From positions 1-28,388 of the forward strand of contig JAZQTU010000040.1 in assembly GCA_045630965.1 (NCBI GenBank): a stretch of 28,388 bases of DNA. Direction: 5' to 3'. Origin of the DNA: HGM04593 sp045630965 (GTDB taxonomy: Bacteria; Bacteroidota; Bacteroidia; Bacteroidales; Bacteroidaceae). Shown in pieces: positions 1-7,656 of this stretch (positions are counted from its first letter, which is position 1; each line of letters begins with the position of its first letter). Position numbers and translations under genes: made by a program. Below the pieces are notes generated by a model, which ran no database searches, was not told where the DNA came from, and saw only the letters and a program-made list of their open reading frames with translations.

Positions 1-1
1 C

Positions 2-130
2 AAGGAGGGTGCAGTTGCGCGCATAAAGGATAATATGAAAAAAGAGTTTATTTCCAACGAACTGCCACAGTTCAAGGCAAAGGCAGAGATGCTTGGGATA
101 ACAAAAGAGGAACTTTTAAAATTGTTGTGA
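2..130 (+). CDS. C-terminal tail of a probable GntR-family (YtrA-like) transcriptional regulator, partial
   Basis: An open frame runs in from the left edge and stops at TGA 128-130, giving 42 residues with no start in the window. The end of the peptide (KKEFISNELPQF, then a LGITKEELLKLL ending) resembles the C-terminal helical region of small Bacteroidetes GntR/YtrA-type regulators, which often end in a leucine-rich LGI-x-EEL helix. The DNA-binding domain lies outside the window, so the family is inferred from a short tail only. The stop lies 2 nt before the ATG of the next gene, so the regulator is probably cotranscribed with the rhodanese, methyltransferase and membrane-protein genes and may control them. 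An unrelated protein with a similar charged helix cannot be excluded. Confidence 0.5.
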   Translation, partial: KEGAVARIKDNMKKEFISNELPQFKAKAEMLGITKEELLKLL

Positions 131-132
131 TT

Positions 133-528
133 ATGAAAAAAATAATGTTGCCATTACTTGTCTTTACACTTTTTATTATGAGTTCGTGTGTGCAGTGTAG
201 TGTCAGTCACACGGGAGGTAATTTCAGAAGAGTCGATGTTGCTGAGTTCAAGGAGTTCATTGCTGCCCCCGATGTGCAGCTTGTGGATGTTCGCACTGCC
301 GAGGAATACAATTCAGGACATATTCCGGGTAGTATAAATATCGATGTTCTCAATGGCCACGAGGAACTTGCCACAATGCTCGACCCCGAACGTCCTGTGG
401 CTCTGTACTGCCGTAGTGGAAGACGTAGCGAGCAAGCCGGCTGGGTTCTTGAAAAGGCTTTCTTCAGGAATGTGGTTGATTTGAAGGGCGGTTACAACGA
501 GTGGGTTAAATATTCTGCAGAACAATGA
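133..528 (+). CDS. Rhodanese-domain lipoprotein
   Basis: The product is 131 residues. It starts with a lipoprotein signal peptide: charged MKK, a hydrophobic stretch, then a lipobox-like IMSSC with the lipidated cysteine at about residue 19. A single rhodanese domain follows, with the family motifs VDVRTAEEYNSGHIPGSINI (residues about 51-70) and the active-site loop CRSGRRS starting at C93. The cysteine is present, so sulfur transfer or thiol chemistry in the cell envelope is possible; the substrate is unknown. Single-domain exported rhodaneses of about 130 residues are common in Bacteroidetes. I chose ATG 133 over the in-frame GTG at 127 because GTG overlaps the upstream stop and adds only two residues. 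The stop overlaps the next start (ATGA at 525-528), indicating translational coupling to the methyltransferase-like gene. Confidence 0.88.
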   Translation: MKKIMLPLLVFTLFIMSSCVQCSVSHTGGNFRRVDVAEFKEFIAAPDVQLVDVRTAEEYNSGHIPGSINIDVLNGHEELATMLDPERPVALYCRSGRRSEQAGWVLEKAFFRNVVDLKGGYNEWVKYSAEQ

Positions 529-1202
529 ATGTAAAGACAAAACTTTTTTTTCAGGCAATCTCAAAATTCTTTGCAGGCATGCTGCTTGTCGGGTTGTTGC
601 TGTTTCTTCCGGCAGGCACAATCCACTATCCTGGTGCATGGCTTTTGATAGCAGTGCTTTTTGTACCAATGTTCGTCGCAGGCGTTGTTATGATGCTCCG
701 CTCGCCCGATTTGCTAAAGAAAAGGCTTAATGCTAAAGAAAAGGAAAAAGAGCAAAAAGATGTTGTTGCATTAAGTGGTTTGATGTTTATTGCATCCTTT
801 GTTGTTGCCGGTCTTGATTTCCGTTATTCGTGGACCTTTATGCCTTCGTGGTGTGTGTGGAGTGCGGTTGTCGTGTTTCTTTCGGCATATGTTATGTACG
901 CAGAGGTTCTCCACGAGAATGTATATCTCTCACGCACAATAGAAGTACAGGAAAATCAAAAGGTTATTGATACGGGGCTATATGGAATGGTAAGGCACCC
1001 GATGTATTCAGCAACCGTATTGCTGTTCCTTTCAATGCCTGTCATAGTTGGTTCTCTCCCCTCATTTATGATAATGCTTGTTTATATTCCTATTATTGTA
1101 AAAAGAATCAATAACGAGGAAAAAGTGTTGATGAATGAGCTTTACGGTTATAAGGAATATTGTAAACGAGTAAAGTATAGGTTATTCCCATTTATATATT
1201 AG
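525..1202 (+). CDS. Isoprenylcysteine carboxyl methyltransferase (ICMT/PEMT-like) family membrane protein
   Basis: The product is a 225-residue integral membrane protein with about five hydrophobic segments (roughly residues 15-35, 38-58, 85-105, 110-127 and 168-190). The C-terminal half carries the ICMT/phospholipid methyltransferase pattern: a GLYGMVRHPMYSA motif near residues 152-164, then a paired-glutamate element (NNEEKVLMNELYGYKEYCKR) that helps bind S-adenosylmethionine in this superfamily. In eukaryotes ICMT methylates prenylated cysteine; the substrates of bacterial homologues are mostly unknown and may be lipids or small molecules. The start overlaps the stop of the rhodanese lipoprotein, and the next gene begins 6 nt downstream, so the three form one transcription unit. 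Methyltransferase fold is well supported; substrate is not. Confidence 0.85.
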   Translation: MNVKTKLFFQAISKFFAGMLLVGLLLFLPAGTIHYPGAWLLIAVLFVPMFVAGVVMMLRSPDLLKKRLNAKEKEKEQKDVVALSGLMFIASFVVAGLDFRYSWTFMPSWCVWSAVVVFLSAYVMYAEVLHENVYLSRTIEVQENQKVIDTGLYGMVRHPMYSATVLLFLSMPVIVGSLPSFMIMLVYIPIIVKRINNEEKVLMNELYGYKEYCKRVKYRLFPFIY

Positions 1203-1208
1203 TCTGCG

Positions 1209-1679
1209 ATGAAAAACTTCTTGAAATCATTAAGACCCTATCAGTTGCTTTATATAGTTTCAATTTATCTCTTGGTCGCAACAATGTATGCAAGAGTCGG
1301 AAGAATGTTGATGCTTGATTATACGGTCGTGTATGAGATATACAACTTCTCTCTTATAGCTCCGGATGGAACTGTTTATTACCAGACGGTTTGGTTCGGT
1401 GGCGTGCTTGTTATGGCAACAGTTCTAATGTTGGTTGGTTTTCTGTTATCATTTTCCGATAAATTCAAATATCAAAAGAGGGTTGTTGCCTGTTCTGTTA
1501 TTCTGCTTGCTGGCTATTATGTGGTGTATGGCTATTGTCTTTATTCTATATTCAAGGACAATAACGATGTCAATACCCTTAATTTGGATGATATCAGATT
1601 CTTCTCGCCGTTCTTGGTACTGATATTGGATATTGTAATATTCTTTATTGTAAGGCGAAAGTTGAACAGATATATTTAA
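1209..1679 (+). CDS. Small four-helix membrane protein, possibly DUF4293-like
   Basis: The product is 156 residues with four predicted membrane segments, at about residues 13-30, 63-83, 92-113 and 132-150, and a basic C-terminus (RRKLNRYI). A polar loop of about 30 residues separates the first two helices. The topology and size recall DUF4293, a Bacteroidetes-restricted four-helix family of unknown role, but I do not see enough conserved sequence to be sure. No catalytic motif is visible. It begins 6 nt after the methyltransferase-like gene and is followed 2 nt after its stop by a strong terminator hairpin, so it is the last gene of this operon. A role next to the membrane methyltransferase is inferred from position only. 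Confidence 0.7.
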   Translation: MKNFLKSLRPYQLLYIVSIYLLVATMYARVGRMLMLDYTVVYEIYNFSLIAPDGTVYYQTVWFGGVLVMATVLMLVGFLLSFSDKFKYQKRVVACSVILLAGYYVVYGYCLYSIFKDNNDVNTLNLDDIRFFSPFLVLILDIVIFFIVRRKLNRYI

Positions 1680-1681
1680 GC

Positions 1682-1709
1682 AAAATGACCGGCAATGCCG
1701 GTCATTTTT
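1682..1709. terminator. Bidirectional intrinsic terminator between convergent genes
   Basis: A perfect 12-bp inverted repeat (arms 1682-1693 and 1697-1708, core ATGACCGGC / GCCGGTCAT) has a 3-nt loop. It has an A run on the left and a T run on the right, so it can end transcription from both sides. It lies between the stop of the four-helix membrane protein (+) and the stop of the acyl-ACP thioesterase (-). Confidence 0.9.
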
Positions 1710-1711
1710 GT

Positions 1712-2449
1712 TTAGAATACCAATTTTACACTGAAGTTCTGTTTGTCATCAACCCTTCCTGTTATGTAGTATGTTATTCCCTCTTCGTTCTCAATACGTA
1801 CGCGTGAGATCTTTACTATGTCACCCGGCATAACCTCTGCATCGTAATTGATCAGCAACTCTTTCAAGGGCTTTTCCTTGATATCTTCGAGTTTTACAGC
1901 ATCCATTGCCCAAACAACATATTTTACATTGTTTACATGGCCGTTGGGGTCAATTTCTGACCATGTAACAGGGTGTTTTCTAATAAGCTCTGGCTCAACG
2001 TCAACAGGAAGTACAACCTTCTCTGCCGGTTCGGCAATAGCATCCTCCTTTGTACATTTTTCGGGATTTGAGGCAAGGTCACTGTTTCGTACAAGACGGC
2101 GTGTGTTCAGGTCTATGATGAGCCATGAACTTGTTGCAACAGCCAGGGTGTCACCATTACTGTCGCTCAAAATGAAGTCACGCAGATAGAACAGCTTTGC
2201 TGTGCCTTTATGCCATGTTCTGAGGTTTACCTTATCGCGCCATTGTGGATATCGGTTAAAACGTAAATGTATGCGTGAGAGTACCCATGCAGTATTTGTT
2301 TCTATCAATTCATCGTATCCGAATCCCAATGATGTAGCATTGTTGTTTGCAGCCTCCTGCATCATGTCAAGCATTGCTGTAGGGCGCATAATTTTATTCG
2401 CATCAGCCTCGTAGCAGGCTATTGTGTGGTCTATTGAAAGAGCTGCCAT
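1712..2449 (-). CDS. Acyl-ACP thioesterase (FatA/FatB-like)
   Basis: The product is 245 residues, the usual length for bacterial members of the acyl-ACP thioesterase family (double hot-dog fold). The N-terminal hot-dog half holds the substrate-side signature MLDMMQEAANNNATSLGFG (about residues 27-45) and SSWLIIDLNTRRLVR (about 107-121). The C-terminal half carries the catalytic segment WSEIDPNGHVNNVKYVVWAMD (split here: WSEIDPNGHVNN at about 163-174, then VKYVVWAMD), which matches the plant and bacterial family around the Asn and His residues. It hydrolyses acyl-ACP to free fatty acid and ACP. No signal peptide is present, so it is cytosolic. It follows metA by 58 nt, and that gap contains a 19-nt palindrome, so it may have its own control or be the last gene of the ABC-F operon. 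Confidence 0.9.
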   Translation of the reverse strand: MAALSIDHTIACYEADANKIMRPTAMLDMMQEAANNNATSLGFGYDELIETNTAWVLSRIHLRFNRYPQWRDKVNLRTWHKGTAKLFYLRDFILSDSNGDTLAVATSSWLIIDLNTRRLVRNSDLASNPEKCTKEDAIAEPAEKVVLPVDVEPELIRKHPVTWSEIDPNGHVNNVKYVVWAMDAVKLEDIKEKPLKELLINYDAEVMPGDIVKISRVRIENEEGITYYITGRVDDKQNFSVKLVF

Positions 2450-2483
2450 ATTTATATATTTTTTAGTTTTATATCTTATGTTG

Positions 2484-2502
2484 TACTTTTATGATAAAAG
2501 TA
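2484..2502. promoter_or_regulatory. 19-nt perfect palindrome upstream of the acyl-ACP thioesterase gene
   Basis: TACTTTTAT and ATAAAAGTA (arms 2484-2492 and 2494-2502) surround a single G. It lies 35 nt upstream of the thioesterase start, just after the metA stop on the minus strand. Each arm also contains TACTTTTA, one base away from the -7 consensus TAnnTTTG. It could be a repressor operator, a weak AT-rich terminator for metA, or a promoter. The function is inferred from position. Confidence 0.45.
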
Positions 2503-2507
2503 TAGTC

Positions 2508-3386
2508 CTATTTTTTACAATAGTACTTAAGCCAGTTGCCGAATAGTTTCCATGCTGTTGCTTGCCAACGGTTCATAGGTTCGTTGGCAGGGTTGTTGTC
2601 GCGGTAGTAGTTGAGCGGTAGCTCAATAGGCAATCCTTTTGCAACGTCGCGCTTGTACTCTCCATCAAGGGTGTACAGGGCATATTCGGAATGTCCTGTT
2701 ATAAAGAAGTCCTTTGTTCCTTTCTCCTGCATTATATATACTCCGGACAACTCCGACTCGGAGAGCAGTTCAAGTCTCTCTTCTGCAACAATGTCTTCGC
2801 GGTGCAACGCTGTGTGTCTGCTGTGCGGTACATATATTATCTCGTCCATGCCCTTGAACAAAGGCATTTCGGGTTTTGCAATGGTGTGAGGGAATATGCC
2901 GAACATCTTTGAGGGAAGCAGATATTTCTGTATACCGAATTTTTGATATACTCCAGCCTGTGCTGCCCAACAAATGTATAATGTAGATGTTACATTCTTC
3001 TTTGCCCAATCGAATATTCTGCATAGCTCGGGCCAGTAGGTGACCTCTTCAAACTCAATTTTTTCTATGGGAGCGCCTGTGATTATGAGTCCGTCGAAAT
3101 TGCTGTTCCTTACCTCGTTGAACGATGTGTAGTAACGGCTCATGTGTTCCGGGCTTGCGTGTTTTGGTGTGTGGGTGTCAAGTTTGAGCAGTGTAAGTTC
3201 AATCTCTTCGTCCGATGTCGAAAGAAGACGTATGAAGTCAGCTTCGGTAGTCTCCTTCATGGGCATGATATTCAGCAGGGCTATACGAAGTGTGCGTGAG
3301 GTGCACTTTTCAAGGACTGCAACCTCACGTCCTTCGTTTATGACATTCTGCAGTGCCGGTAGACCGGCTGGTACTTTTATAGGCAT
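2508..3386 (-). CDS. metA: Homoserine O-acyltransferase MetA, predicted acetyl-CoA-dependent
   Basis: The product is 292 residues and aligns along its length with the MetA/HTS family (glutamine amidotransferase-like fold), which acylates L-homoserine as the first committed step of methionine synthesis. It begins with the family start MPIKVPAGLPA. The nucleophile is C139 in YICWAAQAG, and the catalytic His/Glu lie in GHSEY (H232, E234). By hand alignment, the residue at the E. coli Gly111 position is E108 (TGAPIEKIEF). In characterised MetA proteins a Glu there favours acetyl-CoA and a Gly favours succinyl-CoA, so O-acetylhomoserine is the predicted product. The usual database label 'O-succinyltransferase' may therefore mislead. 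It sits between the M13 peptidase gene (31 nt upstream) and the thioesterase gene. Confidence 0.95.
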   Translation of the reverse strand: MPIKVPAGLPALQNVINEGREVAVLEKCTSRTLRIALLNIMPMKETTEADFIRLLSTSDEEIELTLLKLDTHTPKHASPEHMSRYYTSFNEVRNSNFDGLIITGAPIEKIEFEEVTYWPELCRIFDWAKKNVTSTLYICWAAQAGVYQKFGIQKYLLPSKMFGIFPHTIAKPEMPLFKGMDEIIYVPHSRHTALHREDIVAEERLELLSESELSGVYIMQEKGTKDFFITGHSEYALYTLDGEYKRDVAKGLPIELPLNYYRDNNPANEPMNRWQATAWKLFGNWLKYYCKK

Positions 3387-3417
3387 TATTGTTAATAATG
3401 AAATGCGTAAATAGACA

Positions 3418-5442
3418 TTACCAGATTCTCAAGCGCTCTTCAACTGGAACGAACAACGGATCATTTTCTGTGATACCGAATGCAGTGTACCACTCATCAA
3501 TGTGTGGCAATGTTCCGTTTACTCTCCAGCGTGACAACGAATGAGGGTCACTCTTTGTGAGGTTGCGTGCCTCTTCGTCGCGTATGTGTCCTGCCCATAC
3601 ATTGGAGTATGAGAGATAGAAACGCTGTTCGGCTGTAAAACCGTCTTTGACAGGAAGTGGGTTCTCCTTTGTGGCATTTTGGAAAGCCTGCATTGCAATT
3701 GTGAGTCCGCCATGGTCAGCGATATTCTCTCCTACTGTAAGTTGACCGTTAGCGTTAAGTCCTGGCAGTACTTCAATCTTGTTGAAGAAATCAATGATTA
3801 CCTGTGTACGCTCATTGAAGCTCTTGCTGTCTTCTTCGGTCCACCAGTTTGCAAAGTTACCGTCCTTGTCGAACTGACGTCCCTGGTCGTCGAATCCGTG
3901 TGTCATCTCATGACCTATTACTACGCCAATGGCGCCATAGTTGAATGCGTCATCTTCGTTCATGTCAAAGAATGGATACTGCAATATACCAGCAGGGAAA
4001 CATATCTCGTTCGTTGTCGGGTTGTAGTATGCATTTACTGTCTGAGGTGTCATGAACCACTCGTCACGGTCAACGGGCTTGCCCCATTTCTCCTCAACAT
4101 GCTTGTCCCATTCAAACTCTGACATGTTGCGGCAGTTGTCGTAATAGCTCAATGTCGGGTCAATGGTAAGTTTGCTATAATCATCCCATTTGTCGGGGTA
4201 ACCAATCTTGACAGTAAAGGTGTTGAGTTTTTCATGTGCGGCCTTCTTCGTTACGTCGCTCATCCACTCCTGTGCGTCAATACGCTGTCCAAGTGCTATC
4301 TGCAGGTTCTTTACAAGCTGTACCATGCGCTCCTTTGCTGCAGGTGGGAAGTACTTTGCTACATACAGTTCACCGATTATGTCGCCTAATGCACCATCTA
4401 CGGCCGACAAGGCACGTTTCCAACGTGGCTGCTGTACCTTCTTGCCACTCAAGACTGTTCCGTAGAAAGCAAAAGTCTCCGCTTCAATCTCATCGCTGAG
4501 TTCATTTGTTGTAGAACGCATTACTCTCCACTGAAGGTATGCTATAAGTTCATTCATCGGAGCTTCGTTTATTACTGCTACAGCCTCTTTTACAGCTTCG
4601 GGTTGCGCAAGATTTAGCTCTTTGATATCTTTGACGCCCAATATGTTATAGAATGTATCCCAATCAAATCCGGGTGTCTGTTCCTTAAGTTCGGTGAATG
4701 TTATCTTGTGATAGCTGTTGAGTGGGTTGCGGCGTTCTACGCGGCTCAAATGCTTGGCTGCGATGCGAGTCTCAATTTTCATTACAGCTTTCATGTTTTT
4801 CTGTGCCTCTTCTTCGCTGAAGCCGTATAACTTGAACATGTTTACAACATATTCGCTGAACTTTGTGCGGATATTCTCTGTAACATCATCATTGTCACTG
4901 TAGTACTCCTTTTCCGGGAGCGACAAACCGCCTTGATATATTCCCAGCTGGTTGTTGTCGCTATCCATGATGTCTGTTCCAATGCCTGTACTGAACATGA
5001 CTCCAAGGCCTCTTCGGCAGTTCTGTGCCAGCAATCGGGCAACTTCACTTCTCTCCTTAATTGATGCTATTTCATCAATAAGTGGCTTTATTGGTGACAC
5101 GCCCATGCTGTTTCGGCGTGTGCTGTCCATTACCATGTTGTAGAGGTCACCGACCTTCTGTGCATTGCTTCCCGGTTTACTCTTCTTTGCTGCCTGTTCA
5201 AGGACAAGCTCTTTTAGTTGTTCACGGTTGTTTTCGCGCAGTGCGTCAAACTGTCCGTAACGTGCATATTCATCAGTAATGGGGTTTGCTTTTCTCCATC
5301 CACCGGTGGCATAATCGAAGAAGTCTGTTCCTGGTGCCTTGGTGGTATCCATGTTTGCCAATAATCTTGATTCCATATTTCCTTTTGTTGTGCATGCGCC
5401 AAGCGCTGTGGCAAATGCCATGCAGATGATTGTTTTTTTCAT
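3418..5442 (-). CDS. M13-family (neprilysin/PepO-like) zinc metallopeptidase, lipoprotein
   Basis: The product is 674 residues, typical for the M13 family. The N-terminus MKKTIICMAFATALGACTT is a lipoprotein signal with lipobox LGAC (cysteine 16), so the protein should be anchored in the periplasm or outer membrane. The N-terminal M13 domain (about residues 38-420) precedes the catalytic domain. That domain carries NAYYNP, the zinc site HEMTH (about 511-515) within VIGHEMTHGFDDQGRQFD, and the third ligand in GENIADHGGL (about 570). The C-terminus ends LRIW instead of the CxxW of mammalian neprilysin, which is normal in bacteria. It degrades short peptides. It starts 8 nt after the ABC-F gene and is followed closely by metA, which supports one operon. 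Confidence 0.95.
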   Translation of the reverse strand: MKKTIICMAFATALGACTTKGNMESRLLANMDTTKAPGTDFFDYATGGWRKANPITDEYARYGQFDALRENNREQLKELVLEQAAKKSKPGSNAQKVGDLYNMVMDSTRRNSMGVSPIKPLIDEIASIKERSEVARLLAQNCRRGLGVMFSTGIGTDIMDSDNNQLGIYQGGLSLPEKEYYSDNDDVTENIRTKFSEYVVNMFKLYGFSEEEAQKNMKAVMKIETRIAAKHLSRVERRNPLNSYHKITFTELKEQTPGFDWDTFYNILGVKDIKELNLAQPEAVKEAVAVINEAPMNELIAYLQWRVMRSTTNELSDEIEAETFAFYGTVLSGKKVQQPRWKRALSAVDGALGDIIGELYVAKYFPPAAKERMVQLVKNLQIALGQRIDAQEWMSDVTKKAAHEKLNTFTVKIGYPDKWDDYSKLTIDPTLSYYDNCRNMSEFEWDKHVEEKWGKPVDRDEWFMTPQTVNAYYNPTTNEICFPAGILQYPFFDMNEDDAFNYGAIGVVIGHEMTHGFDDQGRQFDKDGNFANWWTEEDSKSFNERTQVIIDFFNKIEVLPGLNANGQLTVGENIADHGGLTIAMQAFQNATKENPLPVKDGFTAEQRFYLSYSNVWAGHIRDEEARNLTKSDPHSLSRWRVNGTLPHIDEWYTAFGITENDPLFVPVEERLRIW

Positions 5443-5450
5443 TCTTTATA

Positions 5451-7379
5451 TCAATTTAGTTCTTCCAGGTTTTCCATGTTGCTTTCCCAACGTATGACAG
5501 CTTCGTCAAGTTGTTTCTTAAGTGAAGCGTATTTTGTAAAATTCTCCTCTGTACTTCCTTCTACAGTGCTCATAACTGTTTCCAAAGCAGAAATGGCACC
5601 TTCAAGTTCATTGATTGCCTTTTCGTCATCTTCTACAAGTTTCTCCAGTTTACGGCGTTGTTTCTGTAGTTGTTTTTCGGCTTCATAACTCAAACGGTTC
5701 TCGTTCACAACTTTCTGTTGCGGCTCGGCAGCTACAGATGATTTGCCTTGCGCCAAAGCCTCATTTATGTTGCTTGCATTTTTTGTTGCAAGGTATTCAT
5801 ATATTCCTCCAAGATGCTCACGTACCTTGCCGTCTCCGAATTCGTATACTTTTGTGACAAGACCGTCAAGGAACTGTCGGTCGTGGCTCACTATAATAAC
5901 CGTGCCGTCAAAATCGCGTATGGCCTCTTTCAGAACATCCTTCGATTGCATGTCAAGATGGTTGGTAGGCTCGTCGAGTATAAGCAGGTTCATTTGGCGT
6001 AATAAAAGACGTATCATCGCTAGACGGCTTCTTTCTCCTCCTGATAGTACTTTTACCGGTTTGTCCGACGCTTCACCGCCAAACATGAACGCACCCAATA
6101 TGTCACGTATACGTAGTCTGATATCTCCTGTAGCTACGTTGTCTATTGTTTGGAATACAGTGAGGTTTTCGTCGAGCAGTTGCGCCTCGTGCTGTGCAAA
6201 ATACGCAGTCTGGACGTTATGTCCCATAACAATTTCGCCGTTGTAGCCTAATTCTCCTAAAATACAACGTACAAGTGTGGTCTTGCCTTCACCGTTGCGT
6301 CCGACGAATGCAACTTTTTCGCCACGGTTTATAGTGAAGTTTACTCCTTCAAATACCGTATGTGTTCCAAAACACTTCTTTACATCGTTACAGATGACAG
6401 GGTAGTTACCGCTTCGTGTTGCTGGAGCAAACTTCAGTCGAAGTCGGCTTGTATCTTCCTCATCAATCTCAATTGGAATCATTTTTTCCAGCTGTTTGAT
6501 GCGGCTTTGTACCTGCACTGCCTTTGTTGGCTTGTAACGGAAACGTTCGATGAACTCCTTTATGTCGGCAATCTCCTTCTGCTGGTTCTCATATGCGCGT
6601 ATCTGTTGCTCACGACGTTCCTTGCGGTTCTCCATGAACTTGTCATATGATAATTTATAGTCATAAATTATTCCACATGAAATCTCTATCGTTCTGTTGG
6701 TTACGGCATTGAGGAACGCGCGGTCGTGGCTGACCAGCAGAACAGCATTGCTGCTTCGTGCAAGGAATTGCTCAAGCCATTGGATACTTTCAATATCAAG
6801 GTGGTTTGTGGGCTCGTCAAGCAGCAGAATATCCGGGTGTCGCAACAGAAGTTTCGCAAGTTCGATGCGCATGCGCCAACCGCCACTGAATTCGCTTGTG
6901 GGGCGTGTGAAGTCTTCGCGTCTGAATCCAAGTCCTTGGAGAGCACGCTCAATCTCGGCTTCATAATGACTGCCACCCATCATCGTGTATTGCTCATTCA
7001 GGTGAGTGTAGTCCTCAATCAGTTTGTGATATTCATCGCTGTCATAGTCAGTACGCTCGGCAAGTTCATTATTCATTCGTTCAAGCTTTGCTTCCATCTC
7101 ATGGATATGTGCAAAAGCGAGCTCGGCCTCTTCGTATACTGTTCGCCCATCGGTATGATGCATTACCTGTGGCAGGTAACCGACTGTAAACTCCTTGGGC
7201 TTTGAAACGGCACCTTCGGTAGGCGATTGTATCCCGGCGATAATCTTGAGCAAAGTACTTTTGCCAGCACCGTTTTTACCGACAAGAGCAATTCTGTCTT
7301 TTTTGTTGATTATGAAACTGACATCGTGGAACAGGTTTGTTCCGCCAAAGTCAACCCTTATGTTGTCTATTGAAAGCAA
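5451..7379 (-). CDS. ABC-F family ATPase (Uup/YheS-like)
   Basis: The product is 642 residues with two ABC domains and no membrane segment, the ABC-F layout. Domain 1 has Walker A GKNGAGKST (about residues 34-42), signature SGGWRMR and Walker B LLLDEPTNHLD. Domain 2 has GRNGEGKTT, SGGERSR and LILDEPTNHLD. A linker rich in charged residues (about 235-300) joins the domains. The C-terminus (about 555-642) is a predicted coiled coil rich in K, E and Q, as in Uup. ABC-F proteins act on the ribosome in translation control, or in recombination-linked roles for Uup. Antibiotic protection is a property of other subgroups and is not suggested here. It is first in the minus-strand cluster, downstream of a good promoter at 7467-7498. 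Confidence 0.93.
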   Translation of the reverse strand: MLSIDNIRVDFGGTNLFHDVSFIINKKDRIALVGKNGAGKSTLLKIIAGIQSPTEGAVSKPKEFTVGYLPQVMHHTDGRTVYEEAELAFAHIHEMEAKLERMNNELAERTDYDSDEYHKLIEDYTHLNEQYTMMGGSHYEAEIERALQGLGFRREDFTRPTSEFSGGWRMRIELAKLLLRHPDILLLDEPTNHLDIESIQWLEQFLARSSNAVLLVSHDRAFLNAVTNRTIEISCGIIYDYKLSYDKFMENRKERREQQIRAYENQQKEIADIKEFIERFRYKPTKAVQVQSRIKQLEKMIPIEIDEEDTSRLRLKFAPATRSGNYPVICNDVKKCFGTHTVFEGVNFTINRGEKVAFVGRNGEGKTTLVRCILGELGYNGEIVMGHNVQTAYFAQHEAQLLDENLTVFQTIDNVATGDIRLRIRDILGAFMFGGEASDKPVKVLSGGERSRLAMIRLLLRQMNLLILDEPTNHLDMQSKDVLKEAIRDFDGTVIIVSHDRQFLDGLVTKVYEFGDGKVREHLGGIYEYLATKNASNINEALAQGKSSVAAEPQQKVVNENRLSYEAEKQLQKQRRKLEKLVEDDEKAINELEGAISALETVMSTVEGSTEENFTKYASLKKQLDEAVIRWESNMENLEELN

Positions 7380-7451
7380 AATACTCTATATTTATATTAA
7401 TAATGTATATATTTGGAACGCAGTGTGCATGGTATTGTTATTTTTGCTTAG

Positions 7452-7468
7452 TGCGACCATTGGTCGCA
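7452..7468. promoter_or_regulatory. Palindrome at the predicted start site of the ABC-F transcript
   Basis: TGCGACC-ATT-GGTCGCA forms a perfect 7-bp inverted repeat with a 3-nt centre. Its centre is about 7 nt downstream of the minus-strand -7 box, where transcription should begin. It could be an operator for a dimeric regulator or a small hairpin at the 5' end of the mRNA. Confidence 0.45.
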
Positions 7469-7498
7469 AAGGTACTCTTTTATAGCGAGAAATACAAT
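7467..7498 (-). promoter_or_regulatory. Promoter for the ABC-F / M13 / metA cluster
   Basis: On the minus strand TACCTTTG (7474 to 7467) is a perfect match to the Bacteroidetes -7 box TAnnTTTG. A TTG (7498 to 7496) lies 21 nt further upstream at the -33 position. The start codon of the ABC-F gene is about 88 nt downstream. Confidence 0.65.
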
Positions 7499-7577
7499 AT
7501 TGTGAATTTCAAAGGGGGTATTGTGAAGCTCTATTTTAACTTTTTTAGAAAATTTATGAAAAAAGATTTGAAAAACT

Positions 7578-7607
7578 TTTGTAGATTATAAAATGTTTGT
7601 ATATTTG
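7578..7607 (+). promoter_or_regulatory. Promoter for perR
   Basis: TTTG at 7578-7581 (-33) and TATATTTG at 7600-7607 (-7) match the Bacteroidetes sigma consensus with an 18-nt spacer. The perR start codon lies about 50 nt downstream. I could not identify a clear PerR box by eye, so autoregulation is only a family expectation. Confidence 0.7.
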
Positions 7608-7656
7608 CAATAGTTTCAGAAATGAAAAACAATAAAACAAAGAAAGAATAACAATT

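Noticed and set aside
5451..7379. Antibiotic-resistance ABC-F protein
   Set aside because: The C-terminal coiled coil, two standard ABC domains and housekeeping context fit a Uup/YheS-type protein. I saw no long interdomain antibiotic-resistance linker.
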